Assembly: GCF_000712055.1 (NCBI RefSeq)
Contig: NZ_JOOA01000002.1
Span: forward strand, 1,736,001 to 1,800,000
Direction of reading: 5' to 3'
Source: Ruminococcus sp. HUN007
GTDB lineage: Bacteria; Bacillota; Clostridia; Oscillospirales; Ruminococcaceae
DNA length: 64,000 nucleotides
Shown here: positions 51,709 through 59,746 of the stretch, piece after piece
Position numbering within the stretch: position 1 is the stretch's first letter
Layout of the letters: every line of letters starts with the position of its first letter
Program-made: the position numbers and the translations under genes
Notes under the pieces: model-generated
What the model was told of the DNA's origin: nothing
Databases searched by the model: none
The model's input: the letters and a program-made list of their open reading frames with translations, nothing else

Positions 51709-51927
51709 AAAACATGCATCAACTATTCATGGAAACTGGAATATGCCTGGGATGTTGATGTTCACAAGCTTGCTGTTGTTAGTAAGGTTGATATGTCGGA
51801 TTTCGAAGACTTGTACAAAGTGTTCACATTGTACAAATCTGATATCAGATACAGAAAATATCTGGAATTTGACGATGACAATAATACTTTCTGGCTTATG
51901 TGGGGAGATGATTCTACTTATGAATGA
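51709..51927 (+). pseudogene. Toxin C-terminal tip fragment, cassette 2
   Basis: Reads YSWKLEYAWDVDVHKLAVVSK ... YLEFDDDNNTFWLMWGDDS. It differs from cassette 1 by an in-frame loss of the PDTLQWWVCGWNP segment. No start codon of its own. Confidence 0.8.
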
Positions 51928-52448
51928 TAACCGAATTACAAGAACGTCATTTTGCAGTTTTATCACAACAATTGCGCTTATATTCATCAGTATATTTATC
52001 TTGTCAGGATGTGGCGTAAAAAAAATAATGGAAGAAACCAGGCTCAGTAAAGAAGTAAAAAAAGAAAGTACACAAGTATTCGATTATCTTAAAAATGAGG
52101 ATATCAAAAGTCTTTCTGATCTTTTTTGTCAAAACCAAAAAGACAATTCTGACATAAAAGAAAAATGGAAAAACTTTTATGAAAGTATCGACGGGAAAAT
52201 ACTCGCCTATGATAAATTATCCTGTACTGAAACTATGAGAACATTTTCGGATGGAAAACTAACGTATTTAGTTTTCCGTATTGAATATTCTGATGTTAAA
52301 AACTGACACAGGTAGGATTTATGAAAAACTAATATACTCCACTACCGCCAAAGATATTGATGATAGTAATGAAGAAGGAATAAGCAATTTTATTCTTCTT
52401 CAAGGTAAAGATGAGAATGGATATCCAATTGCAATTACAGTTGATTAG
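51920..52448 (+). pseudogene. DUF5104-like lipoprotein, frame broken near the end (orphan immunity candidate 4)
   Basis: Starts at 51920 behind GGGGAG. Lipoprotein signal (ALIFISIFILSGCG), then STQVFDYLKNEDIKSLSDLF, IDGKILAYDKLS and RTFSDGKLTYLVFRIEYSDV. In the A5 tract at 52298-52302 the frame ends after VKN. Removing one A continues it as TDTGRIYEKLIYSTT to GYPIAITVD and the stop at 52448, which aligns with the other copies. The gene is either lightly damaged or carries a base-calling error. Confidence 0.75.
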
Positions 52449-52472
52449 TTATCAAATGTAATATGAACAACC

Positions 52473-52793
52473 ATGGGCTTCGTAGGATTTATTTTTGCAC
52501 CATTTCTTATCGCAGGAATTTTTGCTGTAATCGGTTCTGTTATCGCTGTTATAGTCATTCCGATATTACTCGCAGTAATACTTACCATAATCGGTCTGAT
52601 TCTACACAAAAAGCACAGAACAGCCTCAAAAGTACTTTTTATACTTGCAGTAATCTGTATATGCTTTTTAATAACTGTAATTTCCATCATGCTGATTGCT
52701 GTTATGCTGCTTTTCAGCCATTCTTTAACTCACGCAGGATTGATGTTGTGTACATCCCCAATCGGTCAGCTGCCTCCGGCAGCTTATCTATAG
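52473..52793 (+). CDS. Small hydrophobic membrane protein whose end lies in the repeat element, copy 1
   Basis: A 106-residue protein with two or three membrane helices (GFVGFIFAPFLIAGIFAVIG, IPILLAVILTIIGLIL, VLFILAVICICFLITV). The last 13 residues, SPIGQLPPAAYL and the stop, are encoded by the modular palindrome (copy f). Nearly identical to 56361-56681. No strong ribosome binding site is seen for this copy. Family not recognised. Confidence 0.5.
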   Translation: MGFVGFIFAPFLIAGIFAVIGSVIAVIVIPILLAVILTIIGLILHKKHRTASKVLFILAVICICFLITVISIMLIAVMLLFSHSLTHAGLMLCTSPIGQLPPAAYL

Positions 52794-52860
52794 CAAAATC
52801 AGCGAAGCTGATTTTACCTTTTATCCGCAGAGCCGGTGGCAGCCAGCCACCGGCTCTTTT
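52747..52860. repeat. Modular palindrome, copy f (left bracket of ATPase gene 2)
   Basis: ACATCC, CAGCTGCCTCCGGCAGCT, AAATCAGCGAAGCTGATTT, then a perfect third hairpin AGAGCCGGTGG / CCACCGGCTCT with a T6 tail. Copy g on the other side of the ATPase gene matches it in all but three of about 79 positions through TTTTATCCGCAG. Confidence 0.88.
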
Positions 52861-52873
52861 TTATTAAAAAGTG

Positions 52874-52903
52874 TTGATGTACCTTATTTAAAAATGGTAT
52901 AAT
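52874..52903 (+). promoter_or_regulatory. Promoter of ATPase gene 2
   Basis: TTGATG, 18 bases, TATAAT, conserved with ATPase gene 1. Confidence 0.75.
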
Positions 52904-52958
52904 AAAAAATGACACAAATACAGAACGGAAAACACTACTGAGAAAGCGAGGAGCGTCA

Positions 52959-54626
52959 ATGGGAACATATCTGAATCCGGGGAAAGAATCATATGAAGAA
53001 GCTGTAAATTCCGAAATTTTTATAGATAAAACTGAAATGATACAGTATTTAAATTCTTTAGTTAATACTAAACAGAAATACGTCAGTGTATCCCGTCCGC
53101 GCAGATTCGGAAAGTCAATGGCTGCTGATATGATCTGTGCTTATTACGACAGAAAAGCTGATAGCTATGAATTATTTTCAAAGAGAAAACTATCAGAAAC
53201 ATCACCAGTAAAAAAGGGCGATAACGAAATCGCATGGGACGGATATCTTGGCAGGTTTGATGTTATTAGACTTGTTATGACAGACTTTTTGGACGGCAGC
53301 GATACAGTGCCGGATATGCTGAATTATCTGACCGAAGAAGTTGTTGAAGATCTCAGAGATGAATTTCCTGATGTTAATTTCGGAAGCAGAATTTCCCTGC
53401 GTACAGTTCTTAATAAGATCTACGGAAAAACCGGGCATCAGTTTGTAATAGTTATAGATGAATGGGATGCGATCTTCAGGTCGTGTAAAGATGATAAAGA
53501 AGGACAGACAAAATATCTTGACTTCCTTCGTGATCTGCTCAAAGACAAACCGTATGTTGCCCTTGCATATATGACCGGCATACTTCCTATCAAGAAATAT
53601 GGTGAGCATTCAGCTTTGAATATGTTTACTGAATATTCCATGATGGCACCGAGACAGCTGGCGGAATATACCGGATTTACTGAAGATGAAGTATCCAATC
53701 TTTGTATTGACTATAAAATGAACTATAACGATGTATCCAGCTGGTATGACGGATACATCGTCAGTGATAATATTCCGAAAGAAAAGAGAGAAGAATACAG
53801 AGAAGGAATATACTCCGGTCACAAAACTGCAATATACAGTCCGTTGTCCGTTGTTGAAGCAATGACAACAGGCGTTATAAAAAATTACTGGAACAAAACC
53901 GAGACTTACGAAGCTCTTGCCGACTATATCCGCAGGGATTATGACGGTCTGAAAGATGCTGTCGCACTGCTTATGGACGGCGGAAAGCTTGTTATTGATA
54001 CTTCAACCTACCAGAATGACATGACGACTTTCAACGGACGTGATGATATCCTGTCACTTCTTATCCACCTTGGTTATCTTGGCTTCGATGACGAGACCAG
54101 CGAGGTCTTTATTCCGAACAAAGAAATACTTGATGAATTCAAAACATCTACCAAATCGAAAGAATGGAATGAAACCTTCGAATCCTTCCGCCTGTCACAG
54201 GAACTGCTGAAAGCTACGTGGAACAGGGACGCTGAAAAGGTCGCTGAGATCATCGAAAAAACGCATGACAAAGCAGATAACAAAACCTATAACGATGAAG
54301 CGGCACTTAGCTATGCAATAAGAATGGCATATTACTCAGCTCAGAAGTATTACACTATCCTTCCGGAAACAGACACCGGAAAAGGATATGCTGATCTTAT
54401 CCTTATTCCGTCACCGAAATATCCGGACAAACCGGCACTTGTCATTGAACTGAAATACAACAAGGATGCCGAAGGTGCCATCGCGCAGATAAAGCGAAGA
54501 GATTATCCGGAAAGGCTTGAACACTACAAGGGAAACATCATTCTTGTTGGCATCAATTACGATAAGGATATTCCGAACGACGATCCGGCTTTCAAGCATC
54601 ATACCTGCGTTCTGGAAGACGCGTAA
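52959..54626 (+). CDS. AAA-ATPase-like / PD-(D/E)XK nuclease-like protein, copy 2
   Basis: A 555-residue protein, ATG with a GAGGAG site. It has the same motifs as copy 1: phosphate loop SRPRRFGKSMA, Walker B FVIVIDEWDAIF, GKGYADLILIP and ALVIELKYNK. Residues about 70-150 and 255-290 differ strongly from copy 1, while the stretch from AIYSPLSVVEAMTTGVIK onward is almost the same even at the DNA level, so the two are mosaics. The gene with its promoter is bracketed by palindrome copies f and g in the same orientation, and its stop codon abuts copy g. Confidence 0.88.
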   Translation: MGTYLNPGKESYEEAVNSEIFIDKTEMIQYLNSLVNTKQKYVSVSRPRRFGKSMAADMICAYYDRKADSYELFSKRKLSETSPVKKGDNEIAWDGYLGRFDVIRLVMTDFLDGSDTVPDMLNYLTEEVVEDLRDEFPDVNFGSRISLRTVLNKIYGKTGHQFVIVIDEWDAIFRSCKDDKEGQTKYLDFLRDLLKDKPYVALAYMTGILPIKKYGEHSALNMFTEYSMMAPRQLAEYTGFTEDEVSNLCIDYKMNYNDVSSWYDGYIVSDNIPKEKREEYREGIYSGHKTAIYSPLSVVEAMTTGVIKNYWNKTETYEALADYIRRDYDGLKDAVALLMDGGKLVIDTSTYQNDMTTFNGRDDILSLLIHLGYLGFDDETSEVFIPNKEILDEFKTSTKSKEWNETFESFRLSQELLKATWNRDAEKVAEIIEKTHDKADNKTYNDEAALSYAIRMAYYSAQKYYTILPETDTGKGYADLILIPSPKYPDKPALVIELKYNKDAEGAIAQIKRRDYPERLEHYKGNIILVGINYDKDIPNDDPAFKHHTCVLEDA

Positions 54627-54705
54627 CATCCGTAATCGGTCAGCTGCCTACGGCAGCTTATCTATAGCAAAATCAGCGAAGCTGATTTTACCTTTTATCC
54701 GCAGT
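54618..54705. repeat. Modular palindrome, copy g (right bracket of ATPase gene 2)
   Basis: Begins in the last codons of the ATPase gene (GAAGACGCGTAACATCC). It has both core hairpins and breaks off at TTATCCGCAG where toxin-fragment sequence starts. Confidence 0.88.
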
Positions 54706-54920
54706 TTGGTGTTAATCACGCAGTTACTGATGTTTTCCCATATAGTAATGAGTGGTACTTTCAATTAGGTTCATATATTTTTGCCGAAAATTATAACACA
54801 GGATTAGGAAATGTTCCCGGTGTATATGTTAATTGTTCAGAAGCTGCAAAAAATCTGGATGCATACGACGAAGACAACGAAGCACAGATATGGCATAATG
54901 CTCATGCTGCTGCTTCATAG
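54702..54920 (+). pseudogene. Toxin C-terminal fragment, second family
   Basis: An open stretch without start, reading FGVNHAVTDVFPYSNEWYFQL ... VPGVYVNCSEAAKNLDAYDEDN to a TAG. The NHAVTDVFPY block resembles HGFYDVVPF of the 47050-47778 protein. Fused directly to palindrome copy g. Confidence 0.55.
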
Positions 54921-54937
54921 TAGCAATGGTGATTATT

Positions 54938-55297
54938 ATGGTAAAAAACTATAAAAAAGTCATTAATTTTATATGTATTATATCAACATTGTTGTGGGGA
55001 AGCATTTTCATATTCTCTAAGATAAATTGGGAAACAGCTCAGCTTATTAATAACAGCACCATATTTCATTACTTAAAATACAGTTATTATAATTTTGGCA
55101 CACTATTTATTGTAAACATCTTTTGCTTTTTCAACCTGTTATTCGAAGTGGTTAACTTTTTTAAAAGAAAAAAAGAAAAGCAAGTGAATCAAAGCAGTAA
55201 ACTGTTTAGTATTTCGTATTTTATTGTTTCAGTAATTGCGTATACAATTCACTTTCTTGTGTTTAAATATTTTTTAGAAGGTGCATTTGCAGGATAA
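54938..55297 (+). CDS. Small three-helix membrane protein (immunity candidate, second family)
   Basis: About 119 residues; ATG at 54938 or 54926, neither with a strong ribosome binding site. Three membrane helices, with NFICIISTLLWGSIFIF first, then LFIVNIFCFFNLLFEVV followed by a basic loop, and a last one before FLEGAFAG. The layout matches the 46707-47081 protein, and both follow second-family toxin-like sequence. Confidence 0.55.
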   Translation: MVKNYKKVINFICIISTLLWGSIFIFSKINWETAQLINNSTIFHYLKYSYYNFGTLFIVNIFCFFNLLFEVVNFFKRKKEKQVNQSSKLFSISYFIVSVIAYTIHFLVFKYFLEGAFAG

Positions 55298-55354
55298 ACA
55301 AATGAAGAGCTATTAAAATCATAATAAAACAATTAGATCAGGCAATTATTTTAG

Positions 55355-55386
55355 CAGAGCCGGTGGTCAAACGTCATCGGCTCTTG
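55355..55386. repeat. Modular palindrome, partial copy h
   Basis: Only the third hairpin AGAGCCGGTGG / CATCGGCTCT remains, 25 bases before the cassette 3 promoter, as in cassettes 1 and 2. Confidence 0.75.
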
Positions 55387-55410
55387 CTTTTGCATTTTTT
55401 TAATTATTAG

Positions 55411-55439
55411 TTGACAAAAGATTATGTTTGTTGTAAAAT
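55411..55439 (+). promoter_or_regulatory. Promoter of orphan cassette 3
   Basis: TTGACA, 17 bases, TAAAAT; same as cassettes 1 and 2. Confidence 0.85.
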
Positions 55440-55453
55440 TTTAATCAAATGAT

Positions 55454-55717
55454 AAAACATGCATCAACTATTCATGGAAACCGGATACACTCCAGTGGTG
55501 GGTTTGCGGCTGGAATCCTGAATACGCATGGAATGTTGATGTTCACAAGCTTGCTGTTGTTAGTAAGGTGGATATGTCGGAGTTCAAGGAATTGTATAAA
55601 GCTTTCCGCGAATCAATGATAAAACTCCCGCAAAATCTAATGTACTTAGAATTTGACGATGAAAACAATATGTTCTGGCTTGTATGGGGAGATGAATTAT
55701 CATATGTATATTATTAA
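55454..55717 (+). pseudogene. Toxin C-terminal tip fragment, cassette 3
   Basis: Reads YSWKPDTLQWWVCGWNPEYA, VDMSEFKELYKAFRESM and YLEFDDENNMFWLVWGDE before the stop. The first half is almost identical to cassette 1 in DNA; the second half differs. Confidence 0.8.
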
Positions 55718-56264
55718 TCCATCACTTACGTTTACAAAATCGCAAATTCGTAAAATACTAAAAACTATTTCGTTTGTTTTTATAATCATGCTTCTCCTAA
55801 CAAGTTGCGATGATAAAGTTAAAGAAGAGTCTCTACTTTGTAAAGAAGCAAAAGAAGAAGCTAATCAGGTATTTGAATACTTAAAAGAAGAAGACATTCA
55901 GAGTCTTTCCGAGTTATTTTCTCCAAACAAACAGACAACATACAATCTTGAAGCTGAATGGAAAAGCTTCTTTGAAAGTCTGGATGGAAAAATAAAAGAT
56001 TATGACTGTTTGAAATTTGATGAAGCACAGCGAACTTTTTCTGACGGTAAGTTGTACTATTTAACCGTAAATGTAGAATTCACCAATATAGAAACTGAAA
56101 CAGGTCATATTTATGAAGAGTTGTCATATTCCAAAATATTAAAAAGCGATTCAAACAATGACGAAGAAGGTATTTGGGGTGTAAGTTTCGTAAACGGCAG
56201 AGATGAAAAAGGCAATCTCAACATGACATATATAGGATGTTCAAAAGAGATAAAGATTAAATAG
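55704..56264 (+). CDS. DUF5104-like lipoprotein (orphan immunity candidate 5)
   Basis: About 186 residues from the ATG at 55704, by analogy with the other cassettes (GGGGAG upstream, 14-base overlap with the toxin-tip frame). Lipoprotein signal FIIMLLLTSCD, then EEANQVFEYLKEEDIQSLSELF, LDGKIKDYDCLKF, RTFSDGKLYYLTVNVEF and TETGHIYEELSYSK. Intact DUF5104 pattern. It differs from the other copies as expected of diversified immunity genes. Confidence 0.75.
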   Translation: MYIINPSLTFTKSQIRKILKTISFVFIIMLLLTSCDDKVKEESLLCKEAKEEANQVFEYLKEEDIQSLSELFSPNKQTTYNLEAEWKSFFESLDGKIKDYDCLKFDEAQRTFSDGKLYYLTVNVEFTNIETETGHIYEELSYSKILKSDSNNDEEGIWGVSFVNGRDEKGNLNMTYIGCSKEIKIK

Positions 56265-56360
56265 CATTAAATTCATGTTTGATAAACAATAAATAGAATT
56301 CACAGAAAATAAGATTAGCCTTCTGCGCAAAAATCATAGTAATATGAAAGGAAACCAACT

Positions 56361-56681
56361 ATGGGCTTCGTAGGATTTATTTTTGCACCATTTCTTATCG
56401 CGGGATTTTTTGCTGTAATCGGTTCTATTATCGCTGTTATAGTCATTCCGATATTACTCGCAGTAATACTTACCATAATCGGTCTGATTCTACACAAAAA
56501 GCACAGAACAGCCTCAAAAGTACTTTTTATACTTGCAGTAATCTGTATATGCTTTTTAATAACTGTAATTTCCATCATGCTGATTGCTGTTATGCTGCTT
56601 TTCAGCCATTCTTTAACTCACGCAGGATTGATGTTGTGTACATCCCCAATCGGTCAGCTGCCTCCGGCAGCTTATCTATAG
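56361..56681 (+). CDS. Small hydrophobic membrane protein whose end lies in the repeat element, copy 2
   Basis: A 106-residue protein almost identical to 52473-52793, here with a GAAAGGAAACC site before the ATG. The last codons again come from the palindrome (copy i). Both copies follow a DUF5104 gene, so the block DUF5104 gene + small membrane gene + palindrome has been duplicated. Confidence 0.6.
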   Translation: MGFVGFIFAPFLIAGFFAVIGSIIAVIVIPILLAVILTIIGLILHKKHRTASKVLFILAVICICFLITVISIMLIAVMLLFSHSLTHAGLMLCTSPIGQLPPAAYL

Positions 56682-56715
56682 CAAAATCAGCAGAGCTGAT
56701 TTTACCTTTTCGCGG
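56636..56715. repeat. Modular palindrome, copy i
   Basis: Both core hairpins (the second as AAATCAGCAGAGCTGATTT), then a GC-rich tail leading to the GCGGTACACCC hairpin at 56761. Confidence 0.8.
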
Positions 56716-56760
56716 CAGGCGGATTATTAAGCCTTCGCAGCAAAACGAATATAACGCAGA

Positions 56761-56798
56761 CAAGCGGTACACCCGGTTTCAAATCCGGATGTACCGCC
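56761..56798. repeat. GCGGTACACCC hairpin, copy 6
   Basis: AGCGGTACA / TGTACCGC stem with inner CCGG / CCGG. It lies 15 bases after the nnrE stop and marks the right end of the repeat-rich region. Confidence 0.85.
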
Positions 56799-56812
56799 GT
56801 CTTTTTATCCTG

Positions 56813-57436
56813 TCATTCATCCACCAGAACTATTCCGATATCGACATTGGTAAGCTCTTTTATGTATTTCTTCGCAGATTCCGTTACCAGTCCGTTTTTG
56901 ATAAAGCCGATGGAAACGGTGAGGTCCGAGTGTACAGCAGTTACGGCTTCACCGGTATCGCCGTTCATTCCGCTGTTGATATCCACGCTGATAACATAAG
57001 CGCCGGATCTGTTTATTGCATCTATTGCAGTTTTAGCATTTCCCCTCACCTCACCGGAGAATCCGGTTCCGAGAATGCAGTCTACGATAACGTCGTAGCC
57101 GGAAAGATCTGTTTCCGGAGCAAACATTTGACTTCTGACGCCAAGCTCATTTGCGATTCCGCTGTAGTATTTTCCGTCCTCGCTCATCTTTTCAGATACC
57201 TTTATGATAACGGAATCAATACCGTCCTTCTTAAGTATTCCGGCAAGTGCATATCCGTCACCGCCGTTGTTTCCGCCGCCGACGACTATAGCGATATTTT
57301 TCCCTTTCCAGCCGTCATATGAATTATACACTTCCATGGCAGCACGGTACATAAGTTCCCTGCTCTCCACAAAATTAGCTATCGTATAGGCGTCGCTTTT
57401 ACGCATCTGCTCCACGCTTATCGTCCTGTTTTCCAT
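56813..57436 (-). CDS. nnrE: NAD(P)H-hydrate epimerase (YjeF N-terminal domain)
   Basis: A 207-residue single-domain protein. It epimerises damaged NAD(P)HX so that a separate dehydratase can repair it. Motifs: VVGGGNNGGDGYALA near residue 52, VDCILGTGFSG near 118 and SVDINSGMNGDTG near 150. The dehydratase domain, often fused in bacteria, is absent and no separate gene is in the window. ATG with GGAGATG upstream. Confidence 0.92.
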   Translation of the reverse strand: MENRTISVEQMRKSDAYTIANFVESRELMYRAAMEVYNSYDGWKGKNIAIVVGGGNNGGDGYALAGILKKDGIDSVIIKVSEKMSEDGKYYSGIANELGVRSQMFAPETDLSGYDVIVDCILGTGFSGEVRGNAKTAIDAINRSGAYVISVDINSGMNGDTGEAVTAVHSDLTVSIGFIKNGLVTESAKKYIKELTNVDIGIVLVDE

Positions 57437-57466
57437 GTGATCATCTCCAGTCTTTTTATTGTTCTT

Positions 57467-57495
57467 ATTATATCACCTGCCGGGAGCATTGTAAA
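57467..57495 (-). promoter_or_regulatory. Promoter of nnrE
   Basis: TTTACA, 17 bases, TATAAT on the minus strand. Confidence 0.75.
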
Positions 57496-57683
57496 CGGAA
57501 AATATGCTGCGGATTTCAGAAAAACAAATGAGCTTCGCGTTCGCATGGAATGTAAAGTTCGTTTAATAAGCAGCATGCCCGGATTCTTTCTTTTCTCATT
57601 GCCTGTACCTGATAATTATGCTATACTTATAGCTGTAACGGCCGGATCCCGGTCAGTAAACAGATCAAGAAGGAGAACACAGA

Positions 57684-58439
57684 ATGATAATTAAAATAAT
57701 TGTTGCAGCGCTTGAAATACTGCTGTTTATGGCGTTTGCAGTATCCTACCCTGTAATAAACATCGGTACCTGGACAGGCATGGGAGTTACTGCAGTACTT
57801 TTTATAATAACATTACGCTTTGAAAGCTTTGTAAAACTCATCTGTAACCTGTGGCAGCACACCAGCGGAAAGGCCGTGCTTGGTATTACCGGATTTATCG
57901 TCATCGCATCGGTCGGATTTGCAGTATTCTGCACGGTGAACATGTTATCTGCGCGGAATATAAAGCCGGAGGATCCGTCGGCGGTGGTGGTGCTCGGATG
58001 TCAGGTAAGAAACGGCGTGCCGTCGCGTATGCTTAAGAGGCGTCTGGATGCCGCACTCACCTATCTGGAAACTGACACTGATGTACCGGTGGTGGTTTCA
58101 GGAGGCCAAGGACCGGATGAGGCGATTTCCGAGGCTGAATGCATGAAACGATATCTTGCGGAACACGGCATTCCGGAAAGCAGGATCATCATGGAAGACA
58201 AATCTGCAAACACTGACGAGAACCTGGTATTTTCATTTGAAAAACTCGACGAGCGGGGAATAAGCCGTGACATAGTACTTGTCTCCGACGGATATCATCA
58301 GTACCGGGCTCAGCACATGGCAAAGCGTCACGGTGCAGTGAAGGTCAGTGCCGTTTCAGCAGCCACCGAGCCGAAGTTCATTGCGACCTATTACGTCAGG
58401 GAATGGCTTGCGATTGCAAAAGAGCTTTTTCTCAGTTAA
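57684..58439 (+). CDS. YdcF/SanA-family (DUF218) membrane protein
   Basis: A 251-residue protein with three N-terminal membrane helices and a DUF218 domain outside: AVVVLGCQVRNGVPSRMLKRRLDAAL, PVVVSGGQGPDEAISEAECMKRYL, EDKSANTDENLVFS and VLVSDGYHQYRAQHMAKRHG. This family is tied to envelope integrity and cell-wall precursor metabolism, though activity is not settled. ATG with AAGGAG upstream. Confidence 0.9.
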   Translation: MIIKIIVAALEILLFMAFAVSYPVINIGTWTGMGVTAVLFIITLRFESFVKLICNLWQHTSGKAVLGITGFIVIASVGFAVFCTVNMLSARNIKPEDPSAVVVLGCQVRNGVPSRMLKRRLDAALTYLETDTDVPVVVSGGQGPDEAISEAECMKRYLAEHGIPESRIIMEDKSANTDENLVFSFEKLDERGISRDIVLVSDGYHQYRAQHMAKRHGAVKVSAVSAATEPKFIATYYVREWLAIAKELFLS

Positions 58440-58522
58440 GGAAGCGCTGATTTAAAGTATAATTGCCAAATACATTAGACATTTACAGCTAAACTTTAGA
58501 CACTAAATACCGCCTGATATTA

Positions 58523-58551
58523 TTGACTTATCGTAAAAAAAAGAATATAAT
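58523..58551 (+). promoter_or_regulatory. Promoter of serC-serA operon
   Basis: TTGACT, 17 bases, TATAAT. No T-box or riboswitch signature was found in the roughly 90-base leader. Confidence 0.8.
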
Positions 58552-58645
58552 AAAATAGGTGCGCATTATATCTGTAACACACTTATTGATATAATCAGAT
58601 TTCGTATTATACTATAATATATATTCATATGGAGGTTATTTAACA

Positions 58646-59731
58646 ATGAACAGAGTTTACAACTTCAGTGCAGGTCCTGCTGTTCTCCCAGAGGAAGTCC
58701 TCAAGGAATGCGCAGATGAAATGTTTGATTACAAGGGCAGCGGCATGTCCGTTATGGAAATGTCACACCGTTCAAAGGTTTATGATGAAATAATCAAGGA
58801 CGCAGAAAAGGATCTCCGCGATCTTATGAACATCCCTGACAACTACAAGGTTATCTTCCTTCAGGGCGGCGCTTCACTCCTCTTCGCAGGTGTTCCTATG
58901 AACCTCATGAAGAACGGAAAGGCTGCTTACATCATCACAGGACAGTGGGCTAAGAAGGCATATCAGGAAGCTCAGATGTACGGTGAAGCTGTTGCAGTTG
59001 CTTCATCAGCTGACAAGACATTCTCATACATTCCTGACTGTTCAGACCTCGACATTCCTGAAGACGCAGACTACGTTTACATCTGCGAAAACAACACAAT
59101 TTACGGAACAAAGTTCCCTGAACTTCCGAACACAAAGGGCAAAATACTCGTTGCTGACGTAAGCTCATGCTTCCTCTCAGAACCAGTTGACGTAACAAAG
59201 TACGGCGTTATCTACGGCGGTGTTCAGAAGAACATTGGTCCTTCAGGCGTACAGATCGTTATCGTTCGTGAAGACCTCATCGCTGACGGTCCTGCATTCA
59301 AGCAGACTCCTACAATGATGAACTGGAAGATCCAGGCTGACAACGGCTCACTCTACAACACACCTCCATGCTACGGCATCTACGTTTGCGGCAAGGTATT
59401 CAAGTGGATCAAGAAGATGGGCGGCCTCGAAGCTATGAAGAAGCACAACGAAAAGAAGGCAGCTATCCTTTACAACTTCCTCGACCAGAGCAAACTCTTC
59501 AAGGCTACAGTACAGGGTAAGGACAGATCACTCATGAACGTTCCTTTCATCACAGGCAACGAAGAACTCGATGCTAAGTTCGTTAAGGAATCAAAGGCTG
59601 CAGGCTTCGAAAACCTCAAGGGTCACCGTACAGTAGGCGGTATGCGTGCTTCTATCTACAATGCAATGCCGATCGAAGGCGTAGAAAAGCTCGTTGAATT
59701 CATGAAGAAGTTCGAAGCAGAAAATGCTTGA
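58646..59731 (+). CDS. serC: Phosphoserine aminotransferase
   Basis: A 361-residue class V PLP aminotransferase, standard length. It converts 3-phosphohydroxypyruvate to phosphoserine in serine synthesis. NFSAGPAVLPEEVL at the N-terminus, LQGGASLLFAGVPMNL, and the cofactor Lys195 in YGGVQKNIGPSG are diagnostic. ATG with GGAGG upstream. Strong codon bias. First gene of an operon with serA, 15 bases downstream. Confidence 0.97.
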   Translation: MNRVYNFSAGPAVLPEEVLKECADEMFDYKGSGMSVMEMSHRSKVYDEIIKDAEKDLRDLMNIPDNYKVIFLQGGASLLFAGVPMNLMKNGKAAYIITGQWAKKAYQEAQMYGEAVAVASSADKTFSYIPDCSDLDIPEDADYVYICENNTIYGTKFPELPNTKGKILVADVSSCFLSEPVDVTKYGVIYGGVQKNIGPSGVQIVIVREDLIADGPAFKQTPTMMNWKIQADNGSLYNTPPCYGIYVCGKVFKWIKKMGGLEAMKKHNEKKAAILYNFLDQSKLFKATVQGKDRSLMNVPFITGNEELDAKFVKESKAAGFENLKGHRTVGGMRASIYNAMPIEGVEKLVEFMKKFEAENA

Positions 59732-59746
59732 TTTACGGAGGCAGTC

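Noticed and set aside
57437..57694. 85-codon open frame between nnrE and the YdcF-like gene
   Set aside because: It overlaps the nnrE promoter and the ribosome binding site of the next gene; no homology is seen.
58552..58645. T-box or riboswitch in the serC leader
   Set aside because: The leader after the promoter is too short and lacks the conserved T-box sequence.
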